Counted from the first letter of the stretch, positions 1 through 6,864 are shown. The stretch: 8,816 nt of DNA from Desulfobacterales bacterium (GCA_018224315.1 JAGTVF010000281.1:1-8816), one strand, 5' to 3'. Program-made: numbers and translations. The notes: generated by a model not told the origin, from the letters alone.

Positions 1-2
1 CC

Positions 3-323
3 TATGACCTGGAGACCCCGTTGTCTGAGATCCGCAGGACCTACCGCTTTGACGTCTCCTGCCAGGGCTCTGTGCCCCAGTCCATTATTGCCTTTCTCGA
101 AGCTGAAACCTGGGAGGATGCCGTGCGAAACGCCGTGTCTTTGGGCGGGGATGCCGACACCATGGCCGCCATTGCCGGTGCTGTGGCCGAGGCCTTTTTC
201 GGCATGCCCGAAGATACGGCATCCAAGGCGGTTGCACATCTTGACCACACCCTAAAAGAGGTGACAGGAGCTTTTTCCCGGCGCTTCGGTCTGTCTTATC
301 ATGGCATTTTCACCCGCAGGTAA
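3..323 (+). CDS. ADP-ribosylglycohydrolase family protein, C-terminal part (5' end outside window)
   Basis: This is the last 106 residues of an ADP-ribosylglycohydrolase (DraG/ARH) family enzyme. The open frame enters from the left edge, so the N-terminal half and the true start are not visible. The family removes ADP-ribose from proteins or small molecules using a binuclear Mg/Mn centre. Seen here: the CQGSVPQSIIAFLEA block (about residues 20-34 of the fragment), followed by the diagnostic SLGGDADTMAAIAGAVAEAF block. In that block the Asp-x-Asp-Thr residues (D50, D52, T53 of the fragment) match the C-terminal metal ligands of DraG and ARH3. The tail after the last helix is about 40 residues, which is normal. 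It is the first visible gene of a + strand run, with the next start only 6 bp after its TAA. The substrate cannot be told: DraG-type nitrogenase regulation would need nif/draT neighbours, and none are seen. Family assignment is firm; function is not. Confidence 0.88.
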   Translation, partial: YDLETPLSEIRRTYRFDVSCQGSVPQSIIAFLEAETWEDAVRNAVSLGGDADTMAAIAGAVAEAFFGMPEDTASKAVAHLDHTLKEVTGAFSRRFGLSYHGIFTRR

Positions 324-329
324 GCTTAT

Positions 330-548
330 ATGGCACGGCAAAAAAATATGAACGGAGAAAGCCGGGTGGAAAAACTGATCCGATTTTTCAAAAACATGCC
401 CGCAAAAACCCCGGATACATCCGAGACGGACTATACCGGCTGGCACCAGAGCGAGGAAGAATATCAAAGGCAGCAGCAGCAGTGGCTAAACCAGGTGCAG
501 GAGCGCAAAAAGCAGAAACGGCCGGGCCATGACAAAACCCGAAAATGA
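330..548 (+). CDS. Small Gln-rich hypothetical protein (72 aa)
   Basis: I do not recognise this protein. The frame encodes 72 residues: a basic N-terminus, a VEKLIRFFKNMP segment that could form a short amphipathic helix, and a Ser/Thr/Asp-rich middle. The second half is highly charged and Gln-rich (EEEYQRQQQQWLNQVQERKK), is predicted helical or coiled, and ends in a Lys/Arg-rich tail. There is no signal peptide, membrane segment or Cys motif. It lies 6 bp after the ADP-ribosylglycohydrolase stop and overlaps the CDF transporter start by 20 bp, so it fits the operon as a real gene. The start is uncertain. ATG 330 and ATG 348 have no clear ribosome binding site, whereas GTG 366 has GGAG (354-357) eight bases upstream and would give a 60-residue protein. 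Support for coding comes from position and frame length only. Confidence 0.55.
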   Translation: MARQKNMNGESRVEKLIRFFKNMPAKTPDTSETDYTGWHQSEEEYQRQQQQWLNQVQERKKQKRPGHDKTRK

Positions 549-1449
549 GGCCCCTGAAGGCCTGGTCCGCCGGGTGACATGGTGGGGGCTTGGCGTCAAT
601 ATCCTGCTTGCAGCCTTCAAGGTGACCGCCGGATGGCTGGGCCACAGCCAGGCCCTGGTGGCAGACGGGATCCACAGCATCACGGACACGGTTACAGACA
701 TGGCCGTAATCCTGGGCTCCTATTTCTGGTCCCGGCCCGCAGACCTTTCCCACCCTTACGGCCACAAACGCCTGGAGACAACGGTTTCCATATTCATCGG
801 CGCAATGCTGTTTCTGGCGGGTGCGGGCATCGGCTGGGATGCGGTCACATCCGTGCACAAGGTCCATGCCCATAACGTCCGCATGATTGCCCTGGCAGCT
901 GCGGCTGTATCCATTGTGATCAAGGAAATGTTATACCAGTGGACCCGGCGGGTCGGCCGGCGTGCCAATAGCCTGGCCCTGGCGGCAAATGCCTGGCATC
1001 ACCGGCTGGATGCGTTCAGCTCCGTTCCGGTGCTTGCTGCCGTGGCTGTTTCCTTTGTCCGCCCGCAGTGGCACCTGGTCGATCATGTGGCCGCATTTTT
1101 CGTGGCCATTTTGATCTGCTATGCCGCCATCGGCATTATTGCTTCCGGGTTTAAGGAACTGGTGGACCAGGGCGCGCCCCCTGAGGTATACGAACAGATT
1201 CGGCAGATCGTAACCACCCATCCGGCGGTTGTCCAGGTGCACAACATTCGTACCCGTTATGCCGGCAGTCAGTTGTGCGTGGATCTGCACGTGGTGGTTG
1301 ACAGTGAAATGAGTGTTTACGAGGGCCACCGGGTAGCCGAAGAGGTTAAAGCCCTGCTTTTGCACCAGGGCCCTGAGATATTGGACGTGGAAGTCCATAT
1401 CGAGCCCGTGGAGGCAGCCCTGCCCGATAAGGAATGCAGGCGGTTTTGA
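529..1449 (+). CDS. Cation diffusion facilitator (CDF) family metal efflux transporter
   Basis: A 306-residue inner-membrane CDF transporter, which exports divalent metal (Zn2+, Fe2+, Mn2+ or similar) in exchange for protons. Six membrane helices are visible at about residues 16-36, 43-65, 86-104, 116-134, 147-177 and 182-208. The transport site motifs are present: HSITD in helix 2 (H49, D53, with D46 and D57 nearby) and HHRLD in helix 5 (H157, D161). The family block HPYGHKRLE (75-83) lies between helices 2 and 3. The C-terminal cytoplasmic domain (about 210-292) has the usual fold signatures, including VDLHVVVD, EGHRVAEEV and VEVHIEP, with H254, H267 and H290 as candidate regulatory metal ligands. 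Length is typical. His-x3-Asp in both helices is the pattern common in Zn-type members, but metal choice cannot be fixed by eye. The ATG lies inside the preceding small gene and has no strong Shine-Dalgarno sequence, suggesting translational coupling. The ComB-like gene starts 1 bp after its stop. Confidence 0.93.
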   Translation: MTKPENEAPEGLVRRVTWWGLGVNILLAAFKVTAGWLGHSQALVADGIHSITDTVTDMAVILGSYFWSRPADLSHPYGHKRLETTVSIFIGAMLFLAGAGIGWDAVTSVHKVHAHNVRMIALAAAAVSIVIKEMLYQWTRRVGRRANSLALAANAWHHRLDAFSSVPVLAAVAVSFVRPQWHLVDHVAAFFVAILICYAAIGIIASGFKELVDQGAPPEVYEQIRQIVTTHPAVVQVHNIRTRYAGSQLCVDLHVVVDSEMSVYEGHRVAEEVKALLLHQGPEILDVEVHIEPVEAALPDKECRRF

Positions 1450-1450
1450 A

Positions 1451-2152
1451 ATGAAGTTTCATGTTGTGCATTATGCCCGGGGGGCTGAAAAAGCCCGGGG
1501 CCTTGCGGTTGTCATTGATGTGTTCAGGGCTTTTTCTGCTGCCTGCTATGCATTTGACCAGGGAGCAAAAAAAATTGTGGCCGCAGAAAGCCTGGATGCA
1601 GCCCGGGCGGTGAAGCAGAAACACCCCGATTATCTGCTCATGGGAGAGCGCCACGCCAAAAAGCCCCCGGACTTTGATCTGGGCAACTCCCCGTCTGAGA
1701 TCGCGGCAACAGACCTTACCGGCAAAACCCTGGTGCATTCCACCCATGCGGGCACAAGGGCGCTTCTGGCCGCGCGCGGCGCACAAACCGTGATCACGGC
1801 AAGCTTTGTCAATGCCGCCGCGGTTGCCCGCTATATTGCCCGGACTTGCCCGGATGACGTTTATCTGGTCTGCGCCGGGTTTGAGGGGAAAAGTGAGGCC
1901 CTGGAAGATGTGTTGTGCGCCGGTTATATCCGGCAGCTGGTCTGCGGGGACAAACCCGACGTTGGCCCCATGGCCCAACAGCTCAAAACCGCTGCTTCAG
2001 CCCTGCGTTTTTTTGATCCCAAAGACCCCCACTCGCCTGAGGCGGATTTTTACATGTGCATGGATGCCAACCGTTTTGACTGCGTTATCACAAAAACAGA
2101 AGCCGATAAGGCCACCTGCGTGCTAAAGCCCGTGTTTGGCAGCTCAGTTTAG
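1451..2152 (+). CDS. comB: ComB-like protein (2-phosphosulfolactate phosphatase family)
   Basis: A 233-residue cytoplasmic protein of the ComB family, named for the Mg-dependent phosphatase that makes sulfolactate in coenzyme M synthesis. Family blocks appear in order: VVIDVFRAFSAA (20-31; usually VDVLRATT), GERHAKKPPDFDLGNSPSE (65-83), HSTHAGTRAL (97-106; usually STTNGTRAL), ITASFVNAAAVA (115-126), LVCAGFEGKSEALEDVLCAG (139-158) and a C-terminal DANRFDCVITKT (205-216). Length is normal. Two of the conserved Thr/Asn-rich loops are altered here (RAFSA for RATT, THAGT for TTNGT). No other coenzyme M gene (comA, comC, comDE) is visible, so true 2-phosphosulfolactate activity is doubtful and the symbol is used at family level only. 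The ATG follows the CDF stop by one base. The nearest SD-like stretch (AAGGAA, about 1429-1434) is too far upstream to be ideal, so coupling is likely. It ends 1 bp from the convergent mocA stop. Confidence 0.82.
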   Translation: MKFHVVHYARGAEKARGLAVVIDVFRAFSAACYAFDQGAKKIVAAESLDAARAVKQKHPDYLLMGERHAKKPPDFDLGNSPSEIAATDLTGKTLVHSTHAGTRALLAARGAQTVITASFVNAAAVARYIARTCPDDVYLVCAGFEGKSEALEDVLCAGYIRQLVCGDKPDVGPMAQQLKTAASALRFFDPKDPHSPEADFYMCMDANRFDCVITKTEADKATCVLKPVFGSSV

Positions 2153-2153
2153 G

Positions 2154-2762
2154 TCAGACCGGCTGCGCCGCATGCCGGGCGGCCAGATCCATCATTTGCT
2201 GGTAGTCTTCAGGCGTGTCCATGTCCCGGACAATGGCCGGATCATTGAGCTCTACCCGGCAGACCCGGCCGGCATTGGCCCGGACCACGGCATTTAACGG
2301 GGTGCCATGGGCAGCGGCCCTGCACAGTTTTATGGGAAAAACAGTGGGGTGTCCGCCCCGGCGGTTGTAAACCGGCAGAAGGATGGAGTCCGGGTTTTTT
2401 CGATGAAGTGCGGCAAGATCGGCATAGGTGCTTTGGGCCACCAGGGGATGGTCGCACAGGGCCACCATGACCCCGGTTATCTTATCGGGCAGCAGCGCCA
2501 TCCCGCAGGCAACCGAATCGGCCATCTGGCTGCCGGGCTTCGCATTGAGGGCAATCTCTGCCGGAAAATCCTTTATCACAGGCCGAATCCGGTCCTGGTT
2601 TTCCCCGAGCACCACGATCACATGGTCCACGCCGGCATTGCAGATCCGGCCGAGACACAATCGTATGGCCGGCTCACCCAGCACAGGGAGAAGCTGTTTG
2701 ATCCGGCCCATCCGGCCCGAGGCGCCCGCAGCCAGCACGATGACCCCGGTTTTTGCAGGCAT
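2154..2762 (-). CDS. mocA: Molybdenum cofactor cytidylyltransferase (MocA-like)
   Basis: A 202-residue nucleotidyltransferase of the MobA-like NTP transferase fold. MocA transfers CMP from CTP to Mo-molybdopterin, giving molybdopterin cytosine dinucleotide, the cofactor form used by bacterial xanthine-oxidase-family enzymes. Seen: the N-terminal LAAGASGRMGRIKQLLP (10-26), the MocA-type form (LAAG, K22, no MobA-style LAGGxSxRMGxDK), then CDHPL (103-107) with the metal-binding Asp, RRGGHPTVFP (134-143), and the C-terminal RDMDTPEDY (179-187). The frame is open upstream to an ATG at 2873, but those 37 codons lie wholly inside xdhC. ATG 2762 has a perfect AGGAGG and begins at the fold's first strand, so it is preferred. 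It overlaps the end of xdhC by 89 bp in the +1 frame. As last gene of the operon it fits supply of MCD to the upstream enzyme. CTP preference is inferred from motif type and context. Confidence 0.88.
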   Translation of the reverse strand: MPAKTGVIVLAAGASGRMGRIKQLLPVLGEPAIRLCLGRICNAGVDHVIVVLGENQDRIRPVIKDFPAEIALNAKPGSQMADSVACGMALLPDKITGVMVALCDHPLVAQSTYADLAALHRKNPDSILLPVYNRRGGHPTVFPIKLCRAAAHGTPLNAVVRANAGRVCRVELNDPAIVRDMDTPEDYQQMMDLAARHAAQPV

Positions 2763-3528
2763 TTTGCCTCCTTTGGGAAATGAGTTGGCCCACAATGCTG
2801 AAACCGATCTCCTGCGGGGTTTTTGCACCGATATCGAGTCCGGCAGGCGTGTAAATCCGGTTGAGATCGGCATCGGAAAACCCGGCAGTTCTCAGTTTTT
2901 CAAAAAACGCCGCCTTCTTGCTTTTGCTGCCCAGCAGGCCGATATAGCGCGCCGGGGTTTTCAGGGCGTTTTCCACCACGGTGTAATCATGGGCATGGCC
3001 CCGGGTGCAGACAACCACAAAGGTATCCGTATCCACCGGGATTTGGCAAAACAGCTCTTCAAAGGCGCAGGCCTTGACCTGGTGGACATCCGGCAGGTTT
3101 TCCGGGCTCAGGATGTCCTGCCGGTCGTCGGCTGCGGTTACGCTAAAGCCGGCATACGCCCCCAGCCGGCAGACGGCCTGTCCCACGTGCCCGGCACCGC
3201 AGACGATCAGGCGCGGTGCCGGAAGCACCGGCTCCATATACAAACTCACCTGCCCGCCGCATACATGGCCCGACGACCGGGTCAGATCCATATGGATCAG
3301 TTCCGGACCGCCGCCCCGGCGGATCAGGTCCCGGGCTTTTTTGCCCGCCTCCTGCTCCATTGCCCCGCCGCCCACGGTGCCTACAGTATGCCCGTCTTCG
3401 GCAACCAGCATCTTTGCTCCCGGGCCGGCCGGAACCGATCCCCGGCTGTCCACCACAATGACCAGAGCACAGGCCATGGCCTGCTGTTTGTACTGATAAA
3501 GGGCCTCCAATACCGCTGTGTCTGTCAA
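2674..3528 (-). CDS. xdhC: XdhC/PaoD-type molybdenum cofactor insertion chaperone
   Basis: A 284-residue XdhC/CoxI-family protein. Members bind the finished molybdenum cofactor, help its sulfuration and insert it into the catalytic subunit; they are not part of the enzyme. Seen: the N-terminal XdhC_CoxI domain with VVDSRGSVPAGPGAKMLV (25-42), VGTVGGGAMEQE (49-60) and the CGGQVSLYMEP segment (90-100). A Rossmann-like domain follows, starting PRLIVCGAGHVGQAV (105-119), with CTRGHAHD (174-181), ARYIGLLGSKSK (193-204) and the family ending PQEIGFSIVGQLIS (238-251). From about residue 256 the last 29 codons run out of frame through the start of mocA and resemble no XdhC tail, so this tail looks like read-on after loss of an earlier stop. 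The start is TTG at 3528 with GGGAAGAA just upstream; an internal ATG at residue 18 would cut into the domain. It lies 18 bp after the FAD subunit gene. PaoD of E. coli is the closest functional analogue by context. Confidence 0.9.
   Translation of the reverse strand: MTDTAVLEALYQYKQQAMACALVIVVDSRGSVPAGPGAKMLVAEDGHTVGTVGGGAMEQEAGKKARDLIRRGGGPELIHMDLTRSSGHVCGGQVSLYMEPVLPAPRLIVCGAGHVGQAVCRLGAYAGFSVTAADDRQDILSPENLPDVHQVKACAFEELFCQIPVDTDTFVVVCTRGHAHDYTVVENALKTPARYIGLLGSKSKKAAFFEKLRTAGFSDADLNRIYTPAGLDIGAKTPQEIGFSIVGQLISQRRQNACKNRGHRAGCGRLGPDGPDQTASPCAG
2767..2772 (-). promoter_or_regulatory. Ribosome binding site of mocA inside xdhC (tandem AGG codons)
   Basis: On the minus strand the sequence is AGGAGG, then CAAA, then the ATG at 2762. 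This is a full match to the Shine-Dalgarno consensus with a short 4-base spacer. It decides the mocA start. In the xdhC frame the same six bases are two consecutive AGG arginine codons (residues 253-254). Confidence 0.8.
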
Positions 3529-3546
3529 GATTCTTCCCGCTTTGGT

Positions 3547-4530
3547 TTATGCCGCCCTGGCGGCGGCATGCAATTGTTCTTCAACAACGCCTTTGAAAAG
3601 ATTTAACTTGTAGGCGTTCTGACTCAGGGGATCGGCATCTTCAACCACGGCTTCGGCTGCTGCTGCAATGGCTTCCGCATCCAGGCGCTTTCCGTTGATG
3701 GCCTGCTCCACGGCCCGGCTGCGCCATGGCACCGGTGCTGCCCCCGAGAGAAACACCCGCGCGTTTTTGACCCGGCCGCCGTCTGTTTCAAGGGCCAGGG
3801 CCAGCCCGGCCAGGGCAAAATCCCAGGAGCGCCTGGCCCTGACCTTGCGGTAGGCGCTGTAACGATTTTCTCCCGGCGGCGGCAGTTCGATGCGGGTGAT
3901 GATTTCGCCGGGTTTTAAAACGGTTTCTGCATGTACATTCTGTTTGGGCAGCACATGGAGCTTTTCCACTTCAATGCTTCTGGCGCCGTCCGGGCCGGCA
4001 GCCCTGACCTTTGCCCCCAGTGCGGCCAGCGGCGGGGCGGTATCTGAAGGATGGGTGATGGCGCAGATGCGATCGTGGCCGAATATTGCATGAAACTGGT
4101 TTTCTCCGTCAATGGCATAACAAATATCACCGCCTTTTCGCAGGCAGGCAAACTCTCCCCGGTAATACCAGCACCTGGGCTTCTGGCAGAGATTTCCGCC
4201 AAGGGTACCCTGGTTTCTGAGCTGGGGGCTGGCCACTTCAGCCGCACCCTGTGCCAGACCCGGGTATTTTTCCCGGACCAGGGGATTTTCCGCCACCTGG
4301 GTGATGGTGGCCAGCGCGCCGATGGACAGCCCCCCGCCTGCGGTTTTTTTGATCTCGCAGAGCTCGGCAAGGGCGCTGAGGCTGACCACCTTGTCCACAT
4401 CCATGATTTTTTCGCGCAGGCATCCGAGCAGGTCTGTGCCCCCGGCATGCAGGGCTGCCCCCTTTGTGTTGAAATGCCGGATCGTATCCTTGAGCGTTTC
4501 CGGACGGACGTATGAAAAATGCGGCAGCAC
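3547..4530 (-). CDS. FAD-binding subunit of molybdenum hydroxylase, with probable 4Fe-4S insert (PaoB-like)
   Basis: A 327-residue FAD subunit of the CoxM/PaoB type, carrying electrons from the iron-sulfur subunit to an external acceptor. FAD motifs: HAGGTDLL (28-35) and QGTLGGNL (107-114). The CO-dehydrogenase flavoprotein C-terminal domain follows from about 225 (SAYRKVRARRSWDFALAGLALAL onward). Directly after the second FAD loop comes a Cys-rich insert with C115, C120, C129 and C137, then AIDGENQFHAIFG and AITHPSDTAPPLAALGA. This layout is known in PaoB (YagS) and in the beta subunit of 4-hydroxybenzoyl-CoA reductase, where four Cys bind an additional 4Fe-4S cluster; plain CoxM and XdhB lack it. 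Position in a Tat-exported operon favours the PaoB type. The start is GTG at 4530, preceded by AAGGAGGG, which lies in the last codons of the catalytic-subunit gene. The gap to that gene's stop is 3 bp, so translation is probably coupled. Confidence 0.9.
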   Translation of the reverse strand: MLPHFSYVRPETLKDTIRHFNTKGAALHAGGTDLLGCLREKIMDVDKVVSLSALAELCEIKKTAGGGLSIGALATITQVAENPLVREKYPGLAQGAAEVASPQLRNQGTLGGNLCQKPRCWYYRGEFACLRKGGDICYAIDGENQFHAIFGHDRICAITHPSDTAPPLAALGAKVRAAGPDGARSIEVEKLHVLPKQNVHAETVLKPGEIITRIELPPPGENRYSAYRKVRARRSWDFALAGLALALETDGGRVKNARVFLSGAAPVPWRSRAVEQAINGKRLDAEAIAAAAEAVVEDADPLSQNAYKLNLFKGVVEEQLHAAARAA

Positions 4531-4533
4531 GGT

Positions 4534-6855
4534 TTATCCCTCCTTTTGTAAATCCAGATGTCTGCGCACTTCAAGCGGCGTGACCGGAGCCCGGGTAAAC
4601 CGGATGCCGGTGGCCATATAAAGGGCGTTTGCAATGGCCGGGGCCGTGGGGATGGTCACCGGTTCTCCCAGGCCCTTGGCCCCGGTGTTGTTGGCTTCCG
4701 GATCATCGATTTCAATTGGCAGGCTTTCCATGTCCGCGGGCACGTCTAAGGCAGTGGGCAGCTTGTAGTCGTGCCAGTTGCGGTTGCACAGTTTGCCGGT
4801 CTGCCGGGTATCAAGCTGCCGGAATTCGGTTAGGCCAAAACCGATTCCCATGACAATGCCGCCAAACACCTGGTTGTCATATGTGAGCCGGTTCATGACC
4901 CGGCCGCTGTCATGGGCCGCCAAAAAGCGCAAAATCCGGATTTCGCCGGTTTTCTGGTTGACCTCGAGTTCGCAGAACTGGGCGCCGAAGGGGTTGACGG
5001 TTTTTCCGGACGGATTGGGCCCGCGGTAGCCAACCCCCACCACAACGCCGCGTTTTTTCAGGCGGCTGACCTCGGTGACCCGTATCCGTTTGTCTTTGTC
5101 GCTTCTGGAAACGATTTCCGCCCCATTGTAGTCCAGGTCTTCTGCCGGGACCCCAAGGTCCACGGAGGCCATTTCAAGCACCCGGCGTTTGACCTCCACG
5201 GCTGCATTGCGCACCGTCGGCGCCTCTGTGGGCACGGTCTTGCTGCCGCCGCTGGGCGTGGCATACTGGGTGGTGCCCGTATCTGCATGCTCGATCTGGA
5301 TCATTTCGGGCTTCACTCCGAGTTCCTCGGCCGCCACCAGCGCCATGATCGTCTTGGTGCCGGTGCCGATATCGCTTGCCCCCATGTTGAGGTTTACCGA
5401 TCCGTCCCGGAACAGCTTGATCACCACCGTGGAGGGCTGTCCTCCGCCGCCGACAATCCACAGGCAGGCCGCCATGCCGGCGCCGCGCTTTACATGGCTG
5501 TTTGATTGGTTGTGCTGCCGGGCTTTTTTTACGGCGTCTTTCCAGCCGAACTTTTCAGCTCCCTCCCGGATGCACCTGGCAAGCCCGGTGGTGGTATAGG
5601 GCATGCCGCCCCGGGCCTGGCTGACTTCGGGGATGTTTTTTAGCCGCAGATCCACCGGGTCCATGCCGGTTTTTTCCGCCAGTTCATCGATCATCTGCTC
5701 CAGGGCCCAGCTTCCCTGGGGATGGCCGGGAGCCCGAAACGGCCGGGCCGGGCCTGCGTTGATGTAAACATCGTTTGAACGGCAGGAAACATTGTCGCAT
5801 TGATAAAGATCCCGGATGAGCCAGTCCACCAGCGAGGTGCCGCCTGCCGGGTATGCTCCGCTCGGGCCCGTGCACCGGAAATCAAGGGCGGTCAGGGTTC
5901 CGTCATTTTTTATCCCTGCTTTCAGGTGCATGGTGCTGGCCGGCCGGTTGCCCACGCTCAGATAGGTTTCCTCCCGGGTGAGTATCATTTTGACCGGACG
6001 GGCGGCCTGCCGGGCCAGCAGGGCGGCCAGCACAGTGTATTTGCCGGGCTGCAGCTTGCTGCCAAAACCGCCGCCCATGTAATGGCCGATCACCCGGACC
6101 CGGGAAAAGGGCAGGTCAAGAACTTCGGCGATGGTGGACTGCACAGCGTAGACGCCCTGGCTCGATTCCCATATGGTAAGCCGGTCTCCTTCCCAGTTGG
6201 CCACGCATCCATGCAGTTCCATGGGGGTGTGGAGCTCGCACTGGGTGTGGTAAGTCCTCTCCACTACCGTATCTGCCCGGGCAAATCCTTTTTCACTATC
6301 GCCGCGTGAATATTCATCCTTTCCGACAAGGTTGCCAGTTTTATGCACTTTGGGTGCATTTTCGTCCATGGCCCGGTCATGATCGGCCAGATGCGGCAAA
6401 ACTTCGTATTCCACATGGATTTCCGCCAGCGCGTCCCGGGCCTGGTAGGGGGTGTCTGCGGCCACCGCGGCCACGGCCTCGCCTTCAAACCGGCAGTGCG
6501 GATCCAAAAGCGGGACTGTAAAATCATCATAGCGCCATTTCAGGTTTTTGGCCTCGGCTGAATCCCCGGTCATCACCGCCCTGACCCCGGGCATTTTCCG
6601 GGCCCGGCCGGCATCGAGTTTTTTGATCCGGGCATTGGGGTGCGGGCACCGGAGTAGGGCGCCGTAAATCATGTTGGGCAGCTTGATATCCGAAGGATAG
6701 ACGGCTGTGCCGCTTAGCCGTTCATACCCGTCAACCCTCGGGGTGGGCTTTCCCACCACTGCGGTCTTTTCCCAGAATTTCGGTTTGGCTCCCGGCTCGG
6801 GTGTTTCCGGTACTTCCAGGCCCCGGGTGTAATAAATATTGTCATCCTGTGCCAT
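4534..6855 (-). CDS. Molybdopterin-binding catalytic subunit, xanthine oxidase family (PaoC-like)
   Basis: A 773-residue catalytic subunit of the molybdenum hydroxylase family; these enzymes oxidise an aldehyde or hydroxylate a heterocycle with water at a Mo centre. The N-terminal aldehyde oxidase/xanthine dehydrogenase a/b hammerhead starts at VVGKPTPRVDGYERLSG (33-49) and runs to about 155. The first Moco domain holds GGGFGSK (261-267) and RPFRAPGHPQGSWALEQMID (371-390). The second holds GASDIGTGTKT (492-502), PSGGSKT (534-540) and KGLGEPV (727-733), in which E731 is the expected catalytic glutamate. The CO-dehydrogenase active-site loop (AYxCSFR) is absent. The N-terminus before the hammerhead is about 30 residues, Pro-rich and without a signal peptide, so export must rely on the partner subunit. 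The ATG follows TAAGGGGGGGCC, in which the preceding gene's stop touches a G-rich ribosome binding site. The substrate is not readable from sequence; aldehyde oxidation is inferred from Pao-like context. Confidence 0.92.
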   Translation of the reverse strand: MAQDDNIYYTRGLEVPETPEPGAKPKFWEKTAVVGKPTPRVDGYERLSGTAVYPSDIKLPNMIYGALLRCPHPNARIKKLDAGRARKMPGVRAVMTGDSAEAKNLKWRYDDFTVPLLDPHCRFEGEAVAAVAADTPYQARDALAEIHVEYEVLPHLADHDRAMDENAPKVHKTGNLVGKDEYSRGDSEKGFARADTVVERTYHTQCELHTPMELHGCVANWEGDRLTIWESSQGVYAVQSTIAEVLDLPFSRVRVIGHYMGGGFGSKLQPGKYTVLAALLARQAARPVKMILTREETYLSVGNRPASTMHLKAGIKNDGTLTALDFRCTGPSGAYPAGGTSLVDWLIRDLYQCDNVSCRSNDVYINAGPARPFRAPGHPQGSWALEQMIDELAEKTGMDPVDLRLKNIPEVSQARGGMPYTTTGLARCIREGAEKFGWKDAVKKARQHNQSNSHVKRGAGMAACLWIVGGGGQPSTVVIKLFRDGSVNLNMGASDIGTGTKTIMALVAAEELGVKPEMIQIEHADTGTTQYATPSGGSKTVPTEAPTVRNAAVEVKRRVLEMASVDLGVPAEDLDYNGAEIVSRSDKDKRIRVTEVSRLKKRGVVVGVGYRGPNPSGKTVNPFGAQFCELEVNQKTGEIRILRFLAAHDSGRVMNRLTYDNQVFGGIVMGIGFGLTEFRQLDTRQTGKLCNRNWHDYKLPTALDVPADMESLPIEIDDPEANNTGAKGLGEPVTIPTAPAIANALYMATGIRFTRAPVTPLEVRRHLDLQKEG

Positions 6856-6864
6856 GGCCCCCCC

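Noticed and set aside
1475..1501. GC-rich hairpin/direct repeat (GCCCGGGG twice) at the start of comB
   Set aside because: Only a 5-bp stem (GGGCT/AGCCC) forms around GAAAA, it lies within coding sequence, and no T-tract follows. It is probably codon-driven.
1346..1978. A 210-codon minus-strand open frame over the CDF/comB junction
   Set aside because: It is antisense to two well-supported genes and has no recognisable domain.
2154..2873. Longer mocA start at ATG 2873 (239 aa)
   Set aside because: The extra 37 codons lie inside xdhC and resemble nothing. ATG 2762 has a perfect Shine-Dalgarno sequence and starts at the fold's first strand.
2428..3606. A 392-codon open frame on the + strand
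   Set aside because: It lies antisense over xdhC and mocA, whose frames carry clear family motifs. Its translation shows no domain and is Arg/Pro/Gly-rich, as expected of a GC-rich shadow frame.
4534..6855. Annotation as CO dehydrogenase large subunit (CoxL)
   Set aside because: The CoxL active-site signature (AYxCSFR, or AYRGAGR in form II) is absent. The matching loop here reads RPFRAPGHPQ, and the FAD subunit carries a Cys insert that CoxM lacks.
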